From assembly GCF_000185505.1 (NCBI RefSeq), contig NZ_GL622359.1:1591971-1655970 (forward strand): a stretch of 64,000 bases of DNA, in the 5' to 3' direction. The notes under the pieces were generated by a model, which ran no database searches, was not told the origin of the DNA, and saw only the letters and a program-made list of their open reading frames with translations. Positions within the stretch are counted from its first letter, which is position 1, and every line of letters starts with the position of its first letter. Of the stretch, positions 25,542-33,636 are shown in pieces. The DNA comes from Pseudoramibacter alactolyticus ATCC 23263 (GTDB lineage Bacteria; Bacillota; Clostridia; Eubacteriales; Eubacteriaceae). Made by a program: the position numbers and the translations under genes.

Positions 25542-27000
25542 CCACCGCCACCTTTCTGTCGCAGCAAACCTGCATCCACTCGGCATCATGGGTCGCCACG
25601 ATAATGGTCTTCCCCATCGCCTTAAGCCGCGTCATCAAAGCCGCCATCTGGCGCATATGCCGATCATCCAAACCGCTGGTGGGCTCATCAAAGAGCAGGA
25701 TTTCCCGCCCGGAAGCGATGGCGCAGGCCACTGCAAGACGCTGCTTTTGCCCGCCGGACAACGACATGGGATGCTTGTCGCGATACGGCAGGAGATCCAC
25801 CGATTCCAGAATAGCCGCCGCGCGCTCATTCGGTGCAGACGCACGCGCCGGCAGTCCGAGGCACACTTCCTCCAGCACGCTTTCCGCAAAAAGCTGATGA
25901 TCCGCGTCCTGCATGACCAGGAAAATCATCTGCTGCCGCTGACGCCGGCCGAAGGATCGGCCGCAGTAATGCATGACGCCCTTGCATCGCCGTTCCAAGC
26001 CGCACAAACAGTGCAGAAAGGTGGTCTTGCCCGCGCCATTGGCCCCAACCAGCGCCGTGATCTGTCCGACCGCAATGTGCAGCTCATTCACCGCCAGCAC
26101 CGGCTTGCGGGCACTGTGGCGCCGTTCAAAAAATCCGCTTCGATAATCAAAATGAAAATTTTGAAGCGTCAGGCAGTTCTCTTCCGGCAGGACCGCCGGC
26201 AGCGCAACAGCCCGGGGCGAAATCAGCCGCATGGTCCGCAGACCGGCCGTCCCATCGCCGCCGGCCGCCAGGCGGTCGCAGGCCGCCCGGTCGAGTACCT
26301 GCACAATGCGCCCCGCCTCGAGCACCACCGCCCGGTCAATCAAATCCCAAAGATAAGCCAGGCGATGCTCCGCCGCCACAATGGTTTTGCCGGCGTCCCG
26401 CCAAATTTGAATCAAAGCGCGCAGCTGCATCGTCACCTCGAAATCCAAATTCGCCGAAGGCTCATCCAGCAGGATGACCGCCGGCCGGGCCACGTCCACC
26501 GAAGCACAGGCAATCTTTTGTTTTTCGCCCCCAGACAGATGAAAAATGTTGCGGTCGATCAGTTTCTCGATATGAAAGCGGGCGGTCGTCTCTTCGATGC
26601 GCTTTAAAATCTCGGCTTCAGCCATGCCCCGATTCTCGCAGGCAAACGCCAGCTCGCTGGTGGTGTCCACATTAAAAAACTGCGCCCGGGGATTTTGAAA
26701 AACCGTCCCCGACGCCGCCGCGATCTCATCCAGGCTCCTGCCGGCGAGGGATTCGCCGTTTACACGGATTGTTCCGGTCAGTCGCCCCGGATAATAATGG
26801 GGGATCAGCCCGTTGATCAACCGCAAAAGCGTCGTCTTGCCGCAGCCCGACGGGCCGGTCAGCAGCACGAATTCCCCCGGCTGAATCCTCAAGCTCACAT
26901 GATCAAGCCGTCCGTCGCCGTCTCTTTCCGGGATCGGCGCCTCGAGCAGCGCCGCGCTTTCCGAAGCATATTCAAAACAAACATCCTCCAGCGTTACCAT
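25525..27000 (-). CDS. ECF transporter energizing ATPase, two fused EcfA-type domains
   Basis: This 491-residue protein contains two complete ABC ATPase domains in one chain. Domain 1 (about 1-235) has Walker A GPSGCGKTT, the EcfA-typical FQNPRAQFFN, signature HLSGGEKQKIA and Walker B VILLDEPSANLD. Domain 2 (about 270-490) has Walker A GANGAGKTT, MQDADHQLF, signature SLSGGQKQRLAVA and Walker B ILLFDEPTSGLD. It forms the ATP-driven motor of an energy-coupling-factor importer with the EcfT and S proteins encoded just upstream. The start (ATG at 27000) overlaps the ecfT end by 7 bases. Fused ATPases of this kind also occur in YkoD. Confidence 0.92.
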   Translation of the reverse strand: MVTLEDVCFEYASESAALLEAPIPERDGDGRLDHVSLRIQPGEFVLLTGPSGCGKTTLLRLINGLIPHYYPGRLTGTIRVNGESLAGRSLDEIAAASGTVFQNPRAQFFNVDTTSELAFACENRGMAEAEILKRIEETTARFHIEKLIDRNIFHLSGGEKQKIACASVDVARPAVILLDEPSANLDFEVTMQLRALIQIWRDAGKTIVAAEHRLAYLWDLIDRAVVLEAGRIVQVLDRAACDRLAAGGDGTAGLRTMRLISPRAVALPAVLPEENCLTLQNFHFDYRSGFFERRHSARKPVLAVNELHIAVGQITALVGANGAGKTTFLHCLCGLERRCKGVMHYCGRSFGRRQRQQMIFLVMQDADHQLFAESVLEEVCLGLPARASAPNERAAAILESVDLLPYRDKHPMSLSGGQKQRLAVACAIASGREILLFDEPTSGLDDRHMRQMAALMTRLKAMGKTIIVATHDAEWMQVCCDRKVAVDGCGY

Positions 27001-27704
27001 AAAGCCACCCCCAGCGCACTGAGCAGCCAACAGCCGAAGGCCGCCGCACAGATGGCCAGCAGGATCCCATCCTGCAGATGAAAGCCGATGCGGCAGATAT
27101 TCGTCCGCGGGCCGCCGGCACCCAAGCCGCGGATTAGCGCCGAGGCCGAAAGCTCATCGCCAATACGCAGGCAGCACATCAGCACTGGGATGATACGATA
27201 TTCCAGCATCTTCACCGGGCCGGTGTTCCCCATGCGAAGGCCCCGCATGCGCATGGCGTTATTCACTGCAGTCACCTCTTCGCCGACGGTCGGAAAGAAG
27301 CGAAACATCACCGAGAGCGGGATGGTGATGAGATCGGGAATGTGCAGCCTCGAGAGCGCAGCAATAAACGCGCTGACCGTGGTTGTCGTCACGGCATAAA
27401 CCGCCATCAGCACGCAGGGAATAAGCCCCATCACAATGCCGTATAAAATGAAGCACAGCAGATAAACACCCCCGGAAAGGTACAGCCCCGCCAAACGCCA
27501 CAGCCCCCAAACGCCAAAAAACACCACGACGCCGAAAAGCGCCTGGCGGATGCGGCGGGCCTGCAGCAAAAGCACCAGCGGAATGAGCGGCAGGATCACC
27601 AAAAACGGGCCGGCCGATGCACCGCCGGCCCCGCCCATCAGAAAGGTGGGCAGGGTAACCAGCAGCGCAAGCTTGGTTCTTGGATCTAAAAAGCGATTCA
27701 TCAA
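26994..27704 (-). CDS. ecfT: ECF transporter transmembrane component EcfT
   Basis: This protein of about 236 residues is a CbiQ/EcfT membrane protein. It begins NRFLDPRTKLALLVTLP, the usual EcfT start, and has five or six hydrophobic segments. The coupling-helix motifs that bind the ATPases are seen around NAMRMRGLRMGN and ALIRGLGAGGPR (Ala-Arg-Gly type). The start is the ATG at 27704 or the next codon at 27701, which overlaps the S-component stop by four bases. It couples ATP use by the fused ATPase to the S component. Confidence 0.9.
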   Translation of the reverse strand: MMNRFLDPRTKLALLVTLPTFLMGGAGGASAGPFLVILPLIPLVLLLQARRIRQALFGVVVFFGVWGLWRLAGLYLSGGVYLLCFILYGIVMGLIPCVLMAVYAVTTTTVSAFIAALSRLHIPDLITIPLSVMFRFFPTVGEEVTAVNNAMRMRGLRMGNTGPVKMLEYRIIPVLMCCLRIGDELSASALIRGLGAGGPRTNICRIGFHLQDGILLAICAAAFGCWLLSALGVALW

Positions 27705-28288
27705 ACAATGCCCGCTTTAACAAAATGTTTTTTCATCAGTTTGACCCCGATCCATCCGCCGAGCAAGCCGAAAACAAAACAGCAAATCAAAAGCACCGGC
27801 GCTGTCCACAGCTGAAAAATGCTTTTTGCCGCGGCGATATAATCCGCTCCATAAGACGATTTCTCCCAGTACTGATCTGCCTTAAAGATCAACGGGATAA
27901 AGCTGCCAAATACCCAGCAGCTGAAAAAGCCGTAGCCGATGATATCTTTTTTGATACTTTGGTATCCTCCGCTTCTCACCACCCATTCGGCGATAAGGCC
28001 GACCACGATATTAAGCGGCATCGCATACCACCCCATGCCTGTAAGCATCAGGATGATCCCGAGCAAAATCTCCATGATAAGAATCATCCCGAATTTTTGT
28101 ACTTTCGTAACAAAAAGCATCCACGGAATGCCGATACAAACCGGCATCAGAACACAATACAGCGGCATGAGAAAGGGAATAAACCCGATAAACGAAATCA
28201 CCATTTCAATCACAAAAATAATGGCTGTAAAAAGGCCGACATGGATAAGATCTTTCCCCCCGATGCGGGTCGCTTTCCTTGATTCCAT
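27701..28288 (-). CDS. ECF transporter S component of the MptD/Trep_Strep type
   Basis: This 195-residue membrane protein is the substrate-binding unit of the ECF importer. It has about six hydrophobic helices, the first at GLFTAIIFVIEMVISFIGF after a short positive N-terminus (RKATRIGGKDLI), a layout typical of the MptD or Trep_Strep family. The vitamin or metal-complex bound by this family is not established. It is the first gene of the six-gene operon, preceded by AGGAGGAATTG. The operon makes an unusual combination of an ECF importer with a pair of exporter-fold ABC proteins and an AraC regulator. Confidence 0.85.
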   Translation of the reverse strand: MESRKATRIGGKDLIHVGLFTAIIFVIEMVISFIGFIPFLMPLYCVLMPVCIGIPWMLFVTKVQKFGMILIMEILLGIILMLTGMGWYAMPLNIVVGLIAEWVVRSGGYQSIKKDIIGYGFFSCWVFGSFIPLIFKADQYWEKSSYGADYIAAAKSIFQLWTAPVLLICCFVFGLLGGWIGVKLMKKHFVKAGIV

Positions 28289-28306
28289 AATTCCTCAATT
28301 CCTCCT

Positions 28307-28385
28307 GTTAGGCTGTTAGGCGTTATCATGCACATTTCACATTCGTTAACAGCTTTATGTTAGCATCTTCTAACTCAAATGTCTA
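28307..28385 (-). promoter_or_regulatory. Promoter region of the ECF/ABC operon with inverted and direct repeats
   Basis: On the minus strand TAGACA (28385-28380), 17 bases, then TAACAT (28362-28357) can serve as promoter. The inverted repeat GTTAG (28359-28363) / CTAAC (28370-28374), with a six-base spacer, overlaps its -10 box and spacer. A direct repeat GTTAGGC (28307-28313 and 28315-28321) lies downstream in the leader. The motif faintly resembles iron-regulator boxes of the DtxR type; the assignment is inference. Confidence 0.45.
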
Positions 28386-28491
28386 TGCCCTTTTGCCTTT
28401 TTTAGTCCTTTTGACAATCAATTCCTGCCGAAAAGCGGCGCCTTTTTCAGGGTGCACTTACGCCCTTTGACCGCCCAAATGCGGCAGGCTC

Positions 28492-28514
28492 AAAAAAGAC
28501 CCCTTCCGGGGTCT
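28492..28514 (-). terminator. Minus-strand terminator upstream of the ECF/ABC operon
   Basis: AGACCCC (28497-28503) and GGGGTCT (28508-28514) with a TTCC loop, followed on the minus strand by U residues (28497-28492). No minus-strand gene that it would end is visible between it and 28897. The rest of the gap (28386-28491 and 28515-28880) shows nothing I can support. Confidence 0.65.
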
Positions 28515-28896
28515 GGCATTCAGATATTTAGGCGGAGCACAGTGATGCCGACACCGCTATTATTTTTTAATCAGGACCCTCTCCATTAAATCATTGTTTG
28601 CCTTCCGCGGGAACAACACGCACTTGACGCGATAACCACTTTTTCACTTCACTTTCAATTAAAGAAGCTATTCAAAAATAAAATAATCCATTTCCGATTA
28701 TCACAGGATCTTTGATCCATGCCGCTGACGTTTCATTCTTTTTTAATTGACGCCGATTGCGCATTGTTATACAATTATATTAAAATATTCTAATCAATTA
28801 ACAACATAGGGAAACGTTCCCTGCAATAACGGCGACAAAGTTTATTCGGGAGCTCCACACCGCCATCAAATCGGGTTCCCATTTTTGGAGAGCAAA

Positions 28897-29013
28897 ATGA
28901 ATTGGAACAAATTTTTCAGAATAATTGGCATCGCCATCCTGACGCTGCTTGCCGTCATGCTTGTCCTTGCCATTATCGGCTTTATTAGCTACCATCATGT
29001 CCCTATCGCGTAG
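28897..29013 (+). CDS. 38-residue single-pass membrane protein
   Basis: A short open frame codes for MNWNKFFRIIGIAIL followed by TLLAVMLVLAIIGFISYHH and VPIA. The central 23 residues are strongly hydrophobic, with positive residues at the front, so a single-pass membrane peptide is expected. TGGAGAG precedes the ATG by 6 bases and a terminator follows 30 bases after the stop, which supports a real, independently transcribed gene. I do not recognise the family. It is too short for usual gene calling. Confidence 0.55.
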   Translation: MNWNKFFRIIGIAILTLLAVMLVLAIIGFISYHHVPIA

Positions 29014-29036
29014 CCGGCGATGGCATTCATCCGTAC

Positions 29037-29075
29037 AAAAAAGAAAACCACGCGTTACACGCGTGGTTTTTCTTT
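29037..29075. terminator. Bidirectional terminator
   Basis: AAAACCACGCG (29044-29054) pairs with CGCGTGGTTTT (29060-29070) around TTACA, flanked by A- and T-tracts. It closes both the 38-residue gene on the plus strand and the DJ-1 gene on the minus strand. Confidence 0.9.
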
Positions 29076-29662
29076 TAATGCTTCTTAAATCCGTCCGGAT
29101 GTTGAATCTGCCGCTTCACCGCATCGCTTTTTTCCCTGCCGCAAAGCAGCGCTACCAGGGTCAATCCCAGGTCGACACAAAAGCCAAGGCCGATCCCGGT
29201 AACTACGGCCCCGTCCACCGTGATGCCCTCGCCCGTACAGACCGCGCCCAGAAGTTGTTCTTCAAAACCGGGATAACAGGTAGCCCGCTTTCCCTTTAAC
29301 AATCCAAGACGCCCCAGAACACTGGGACCGGCACAGACCGCGCCCAGATATTTGCTTTCGGCCCCTTTGCTTTCCGCCGGAAAATTAACAAGCAAACGGC
29401 ACAAATCCTGATGGGCATAAAGATGCTTCACGCCATCGCCGCCTCCCGGCAGGAACAGCAATTCGGCATCCGCCGCTGCATCTGCGTCAAACAAGGCGTC
29501 CGCCTCGATGCGCACCCCGTGAGAACCGGTAACCGTTTTATCCGGCATCACCGAAAAGGTGGTCACCGCCACGCCGCCGCGCCGCAGCAAATCCACAATC
29601 GTCAAACATTCCGTTTCTTCCATGCCGTCTGCCATGAAGACGGACGCTTTTTTCATCACCAT
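29075..29662 (-). CDS. DJ-1/PfpI family protein
   Basis: This 195-residue protein has the flavodoxin-like class I glutaminase fold of the DJ-1 family. The conserved cysteine lies in the nucleophile elbow LGAVCAGPSVLG, the acidic partner in ADGMEETECLTIVDLL, and FLPGGGDGVKHL is present. Family members act as glyoxalases, deglycases, chaperones or redox sensors; the exact role is not decided by sequence. The start is the ATG at 29662 after GGAAAGGAAAG. It is divergent from the ferritin gene and may belong with it to oxidative stress defence. Confidence 0.88.
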   Translation of the reverse strand: MVMKKASVFMADGMEETECLTIVDLLRRGGVAVTTFSVMPDKTVTGSHGVRIEADALFDADAAADAELLFLPGGGDGVKHLYAHQDLCRLLVNFPAESKGAESKYLGAVCAGPSVLGRLGLLKGKRATCYPGFEEQLLGAVCTGEGITVDGAVVTGIGLGFCVDLGLTLVALLCGREKSDAVKRQIQHPDGFKKH

Positions 29663-29747
29663 TATTCTTTCCTTTCCTGTGTTCTTGACACAAATCTTAA
29701 TTTTTCCGAAACTTCCAATTTTTTGTTTGCTTTTTTATTGTTTTCAA

Positions 29748-29775
29748 TTGAATTTTTCATTTTTACTGTTATAAT
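29748..29775 (+). promoter_or_regulatory. Promoter of the ferritin gene
   Basis: TTGAAT (29748-29753), a 16-base spacer and TATAAT (29770-29775) within an A/T-rich stretch; the ferritin start follows 60 bases later. Confidence 0.6.
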
Positions 29776-29834
29776 GAATCTAAATTAAAGCATTTGCTGT
29801 GCCCCCACAGCATTGCTCATAGGAGGATATTAAC

Positions 29835-30323
29835 ATGAAAAAAGAAATTTCTGCTTTATTAAATGAACAAATTACCAAAGAATTTTATTCCGCGTATCTT
29901 TACCTCGCCATCTCTGCTTACTATCAGGAAGCCGGGCTGACCGGCTTCGCGTCCTGGTATGAAGTGCAGGCCAAAGAAGAAGAAGAACACGCGATGAAGA
30001 TTTACGGCTACCTGCACGACAACGGCGAAACCGTCGAACTCGGCGCGCTGGATGCGCCGAAAGTTTCTTTCAGCGACTTTGTCGAACCGGTGAAGGCGGC
30101 CCTCGAACACGAAGAATACATCACCGATGCCATCAACAACATCGTCGCCGCGGCGATCAAAGCCAATGATTACCGCACGGTCAGCTTCCTGCAGTGGTTC
30201 GTCGACGAACAGGCCGAAGAAGAAACCAACGCCAACGACATGCTCCAGGCTGTTGAATTCGTTCAGGACGACAAGGCCGCTCTCTTCAGCCTCAACAAAA
30301 GCGTAGGCAAACGCAACGACTAA
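29835..30323 (+). CDS. ftnA: Ferritin, non-heme, bacterial
   Basis: This 162-residue four-helix protein oxidises Fe(II) at its ferroxidase centre and stores iron as a 24-mer. Ligands visible are Glu16 (NEQITKEFYSAYLYL), and Glu49 with His52 in AKEEEEHAMKIYGYL, with further glutamates in ALEHEEYI and VDEQAEEETN. It lacks a heme-binding methionine arrangement, so it is a ferritin and not a bacterioferritin. AGGAGGATATTAAC precedes the ATG. It is monocistronic, with its own promoter and terminator. Confidence 0.95.
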   Translation: MKKEISALLNEQITKEFYSAYLYLAISAYYQEAGLTGFASWYEVQAKEEEEHAMKIYGYLHDNGETVELGALDAPKVSFSDFVEPVKAALEHEEYITDAINNIVAAAIKANDYRTVSFLQWFVDEQAEEETNANDMLQAVEFVQDDKAALFSLNKSVGKRND

Positions 30324-30360
30324 TATTCTGCCATCCAGCAAGCTTTATGCCATCAAAAAA

Positions 30361-30386
30361 GCAGCTCGCATAGCGAGCTGCTTTTT
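30361..30386 (+). terminator. Terminator of the ferritin gene
   Basis: GCAGCTCGC (30361-30369) and GCGAGCTGC (30373-30381) form a nine-base stem, with a T-tract to 30386 and an A-tract on the left, so it may also serve the converging apbE gene. Confidence 0.92.
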
Positions 30387-30424
30387 GTTTGCCAGCTTTT
30401 TACTCCCCGAATGAAGGCAACCAA

Positions 30425-31531
30425 TCACTTGACTTTAATTTCCCGAACGGAAAACCCCGCGTTTTTTTGAAATGCCTTGATGGCGCCGGCCGTCACATAA
30501 ACCCTTTGATTTTGGTCCACCAAAATCGCATCAAACATTTGGTGGTGCGCCCGCCAATAGGCAATCGCCTTGTCCTTGCCCATCACGAAAAGCGCGGTAG
30601 AGAGTGCATCGGCGGTGGTGCCGTCCTTGCAGACAATGGTCACCGAGGCAAGGCCGCTTTCCGCCGGATAACCGGTATTCGGATCGATGATGTGATGATA
30701 TTTCCTGCCGGTGCTGTCCGTGATATAGCGTTCGTAGCTGCCGGATGTGATCACCGCGCAGCTTTTGGTCAGATTGAGAGTCCCCACCATTTTTTCCCGA
30801 TTTTTCGGATTAGCAATGCCCACCCGCCAGGGCGAACCGTCGGGCTTTTGGCCATAAACCTGCACATTGCCGCCCAATTCCACCATCGCCGCCGTCACGC
30901 CATCCTTTTTCATGATGTCGATCAGACGCTGAGAGGTGTAGCCCTTGGCAATGCCGCCGAAATCAATCTGCATATCCGCCGGCAAATCGAGGGTTTTCGT
31001 CTTTGCATCGTAGCGAATTTTTGACGCGTCGACTTTGGTCAGCGTCTGAGCGATGGCCGACGACGACGGGATGTGCTTTACTTTGGTGCTCGTCTTCGGA
31101 TCAGACTCATCATAAACCTCCGTAAAACCCCAAAGCTTCATGATGGGGTAAATCGAAATGTCAAAGGCGCCGTCGGTGCTGCGATAAATATCGAGCGCCT
31201 TTTGCATCAGCGTCGCCACATCGCCGGACACCACGCCCCCGCCGGCCGCATTGAGCTTCGACACTTCGCTGTCGCTGTTCCCCACGGAAAGCCGCGCGTC
31301 GATCCGGTGGATCTCCTTTTCACCGTCGTTTAATGCGCGGTCGCTCTTTTTGCCGTAAACGCGCAGATTCATAATAGTGGTCATCGCAATAACCTGCCTG
31401 GTCTTTGGTTCCTCCGAAGCCGTGCCCAAGCTGCAGCCGCAAAGCGTCATCCCCAAAACCACGCACAGCATCATCGCCGGCCATCTTCTTTTTCGCCGCG
31501 TTTGCCGCGTTTGATTAAAAATCTCGTTCAT
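30425..31531 (-). CDS. apbE: FAD:protein FMN transferase (ApbE), lipoprotein
   Basis: ApbE attaches FMN covalently to threonines of exported flavoproteins such as the Rnf or NQR subunits, outside the membrane. The 368-residue protein begins with a positive tract and MMLCVVLGMTLCGCSLG, a signal peptide with lipobox LCGC, so it is probably anchored as a lipoprotein. Family motifs include TTIMNLRVYG, QIDFGGIAKGYTSQRLID, MVELGGNVQVYGQKPDG, ITSGSYERY and HHIIDPNTGYP, and DALSTALFVMG near the end. The start was set at the ATG at 31531 after GAAGGGACT; longer frames lack a signal start. No Rnf genes are present in the window. Confidence 0.93.
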   Translation of the reverse strand: MNEIFNQTRQTRRKRRWPAMMLCVVLGMTLCGCSLGTASEEPKTRQVIAMTTIMNLRVYGKKSDRALNDGEKEIHRIDARLSVGNSDSEVSKLNAAGGGVVSGDVATLMQKALDIYRSTDGAFDISIYPIMKLWGFTEVYDESDPKTSTKVKHIPSSSAIAQTLTKVDASKIRYDAKTKTLDLPADMQIDFGGIAKGYTSQRLIDIMKKDGVTAAMVELGGNVQVYGQKPDGSPWRVGIANPKNREKMVGTLNLTKSCAVITSGSYERYITDSTGRKYHHIIDPNTGYPAESGLASVTIVCKDGTTADALSTALFVMGKDKAIAYWRAHHQMFDAILVDQNQRVYVTAGAIKAFQKNAGFSVREIKVK

Positions 31532-31619
31532 AGTCCCTTCGCTTTCTCTCCACACATCATTCACCGCCGCATCGCCGGACATCATGCGGTCCGCACGCAA
31601 AGCAACGCTGAATGCCGCA

Positions 31620-32477
31620 TCAGTTTGAATGGGCTCGACTCGTCTGCCGTCTGGCGTAAAACAAATATTGCTGCATGACTCCGGCGTAGGGGGCATAGCG
31701 CGCCGGATCGAAGCCCGCTTTGCCATAGCCGTCCTTCAATGCGCGCTTCACCCAGACATCCACCGGAAAGGCATTCATCCGGTGAAAACCGAAGAGCATC
31801 ACGCAGGCAGCCACCTTGACGCCGACGCCCTTAATCTGCATCAGCGCCGTTTCCAGGGAACCGTCATCCAACGCGTCAAGCGCCGCTGCGTCATGAGCTA
31901 TCATCCACCGCGCCGCCGCCCGCACATAGGGCATGCGGTAACCCAGCGAACAATTGCCCACCCCCGTGTCCTGAAAGCTGCAGCGGTCGCTGCCCGTTTT
32001 GCGGCAATCGAGGGCCATCACCTGTGCCGGGCTGGGAAAAGCATATAGGGGCTCGCCCGCCGCTGCCCCAATCGAATCCCCAGCGGCCGCACACAGCTTT
32101 TCAACGCAGCTGCGAATCGCGGGAATGCTTTTGCGCTGGGAAATGATAAAGGTCACCAGCGTTTCCCAAGGATCCTGGCGCAAAATGCGGATGCCCCGGC
32201 CCAACCTCGCCGCAGCTTGCAAATAGGCATCACCGGGATCAATGCGATCGCGGATTGCCGCGTAATGCGTCGTCATGTCGAAATACTGCCGCCAGATGCT
32301 TCGATACGCTTCCTCTGGGCAATCAAGCGTCAGCCGATGCCCCTCCTGCCGTGCCGTCACTGCCCGGCGAAAGGCGCAGATGCGATACCCGCCGTCCGGC
32401 AGCGGATACCAGCGAAAGCATTGGCCGCTTTCCGCCATCTTATCGAGGTCAAAATCGTCGGTTAACGTTATCTGCAT
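31620..32477 (-). CDS. ogg: 8-oxoguanine DNA glycosylase (OGG-type)
   Basis: This 285-residue enzyme removes 8-oxoguanine from DNA and belongs to the HhH-GPD superfamily. The N-terminal OGG domain shows the ESGQCFRWYP pattern. The helix-hairpin-helix is MQIKGVGVKVAACVMLFGF, followed by the catalytic aspartate of NAFPVDVWVKRAL. The DPWETLVTFIISQRKS stretch carries the lysine region. The start was set at the ATG at 32477. The MutY and MutT partners are not nearby. It follows the apbE gene in the same direction with an 88-base gap. Confidence 0.9.
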   Translation of the reverse strand: MQITLTDDFDLDKMAESGQCFRWYPLPDGGYRICAFRRAVTARQEGHRLTLDCPEEAYRSIWRQYFDMTTHYAAIRDRIDPGDAYLQAAARLGRGIRILRQDPWETLVTFIISQRKSIPAIRSCVEKLCAAAGDSIGAAAGEPLYAFPSPAQVMALDCRKTGSDRCSFQDTGVGNCSLGYRMPYVRAAARWMIAHDAAALDALDDGSLETALMQIKGVGVKVAACVMLFGFHRMNAFPVDVWVKRALKDGYGKAGFDPARYAPYAGVMQQYLFYARRQTSRAHSN

Positions 32478-32644
32478 AGATGCACCTTCTTTCCCGCAGG
32501 CTTTAAATGTCATCGCATCAAAGCCTGAATGTTTTGGATGTCCGTCTTTTGGGGCGCCGTTTTTCTTTATAAATTGACGTTTTATTTTAAAATACAAGCT
32601 TTAAAGCCCATCTGTCAAGCGACTGGCAACGATTTTTTCGCATT

Positions 32645-32668
32645 AAAAAACCACCGACGCTGCGGTGG
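32645..32668 (-). terminator. Terminator of the tRNA-Val transcript
   Basis: CCACCG (32651-32656) and CGGTGG (32663-32668) with U residues from 32650 to 32645 on the minus strand, 12 bases after the tRNA 3' end. Confidence 0.8.
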
Positions 32669-32680
32669 CGTGCATTCAAA

Positions 32681-32756
32681 TGGTGATCCCTACAGGGCTC
32701 GAACCTGTGACCTCCACCACGTCAAGGTGGCGCTCTTCCAGCTGAGCTAAGGGATC
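32681..32756 (-). tRNA. tRNA-Val, anticodon GAC
   Basis: The minus strand folds as a cloverleaf: acceptor stem GATCCCT with AGGGATC, D arm TTAGCTCAGCTGGAAGAGC, anticodon stem CCACC/GGTGG with loop TTGACGT giving anticodon GAC (reads GTC and GTT valine codons), and T arm ACAGG TTCGAGC CCTGT. CCA is encoded at the 3' end (32681-32683). It is a lone tRNA gene with its own terminator. Confidence 0.96.
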
Positions 32757-32931
32757 GTTCTTGATTACTTGCCCATTATACACAAGGGCTCTTGCTTTGT
32801 AAAGCTCTTTTTGATTTTTTTCACCATCAACACAGCACATCCCGTTCAACAGTCTGATCCGTTCGCATTGGCAATACGCCGCCGGCCATGCTACAATGGC
32901 ATCACGACCAAATAATGATTCAGGAGCCTTT

Positions 32932-33588
32932 ATGCACATCAGACCAAAACCCTGGGCCCGGCCGGAGCTCGAGGCCAGCCCCATCTTTGTTCCCAGGCCT
33001 TGGGAAGAAAAAAATCATTGGCGCATGCGCTTCGCGCATCCCGAACGCCCGCTCTTTGGCGAGTTCGGCTGCGGCAAGGGACAATTCATGGCGCAAATGG
33101 CCGCCGCGCATCCGAAAACGAATTTCATTGCCGTCGATATGATCGACACGATGCTGGGCATGGCCCGGCGAAAAATTACCATCGCCCAAAATACCGAACG
33201 CCCCGACAACGTGCTGCTCACCGCCTGGGATGTCGAACGCATCGATCACATTTTCGGGCCGGGCGAGCACTTTGACGGCCTCTTTATCAATTTTTGCAAT
33301 CCCTGGCCCAAACGGCAAAAGCATAAAAAACGACTGACCCATATCCGTCAGCTCGAAAAGTACAAGGTCTTTCTTGCAGCGCAGGCTGTCATTCATTTTA
33401 AAACGGACGACGACGGTTTGTTTGAAGACTCCCTTGGCTATTTCGCAGCGGCCGGTTTTGCAATTGCAGATATTCGCCGGGACCTCACCGCAGCTCCTAT
33501 TGAAGATTATGCTGTTACAGAACACGAAGCCATGTTCAGCGCCAGGAGCATTCCGATTAAATATGTCAGGGCTGTTTTGAAAAAATAA
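32932..33588 (+). CDS. trmB: tRNA (guanine-N7-)-methyltransferase
   Basis: TrmB methylates guanine 46 in tRNA. The 218-residue protein carries the SAM motif FGEFGCGKGQFMAQMA (about 43-58), FIAVDMIDTMLG, and the family segment FINFCNPWPKRQKHKKRL with the conserved catalytic-type residues. The start was set at the ATG at 32932 after CAGGAGCC; a longer frame from 32896 lacks a ribosome binding site. It lies just right of tRNA-Val on the other strand. Confidence 0.94.
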   Translation: MHIRPKPWARPELEASPIFVPRPWEEKNHWRMRFAHPERPLFGEFGCGKGQFMAQMAAAHPKTNFIAVDMIDTMLGMARRKITIAQNTERPDNVLLTAWDVERIDHIFGPGEHFDGLFINFCNPWPKRQKHKKRLTHIRQLEKYKVFLAAQAVIHFKTDDDGLFEDSLGYFAAAGFAIADIRRDLTAAPIEDYAVTEHEAMFSARSIPIKYVRAVLKK

Positions 33589-33593
33589 GCCGA

Positions 33594-33626
33594 AAAAAAT
33601 CTGCTGCATGATTGCAGCAGATTTTT
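33594..33626. terminator. Bidirectional terminator between trmB and alr
   Basis: A stem of AAAAATCTGCTGCA with TGCAGCAGATTTTT around a TGAT loop, serving the converging trmB and alr transcripts. Confidence 0.92.
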
Positions 33627-33636
33627 ATTTTTGATT

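Noticed and set aside
30425..31531. Part of an Rnf or NQR gene cluster around apbE
   Set aside because: No Rnf or NQR subunit genes are present nearby; apbE lies between ferritin and a DNA glycosylase.
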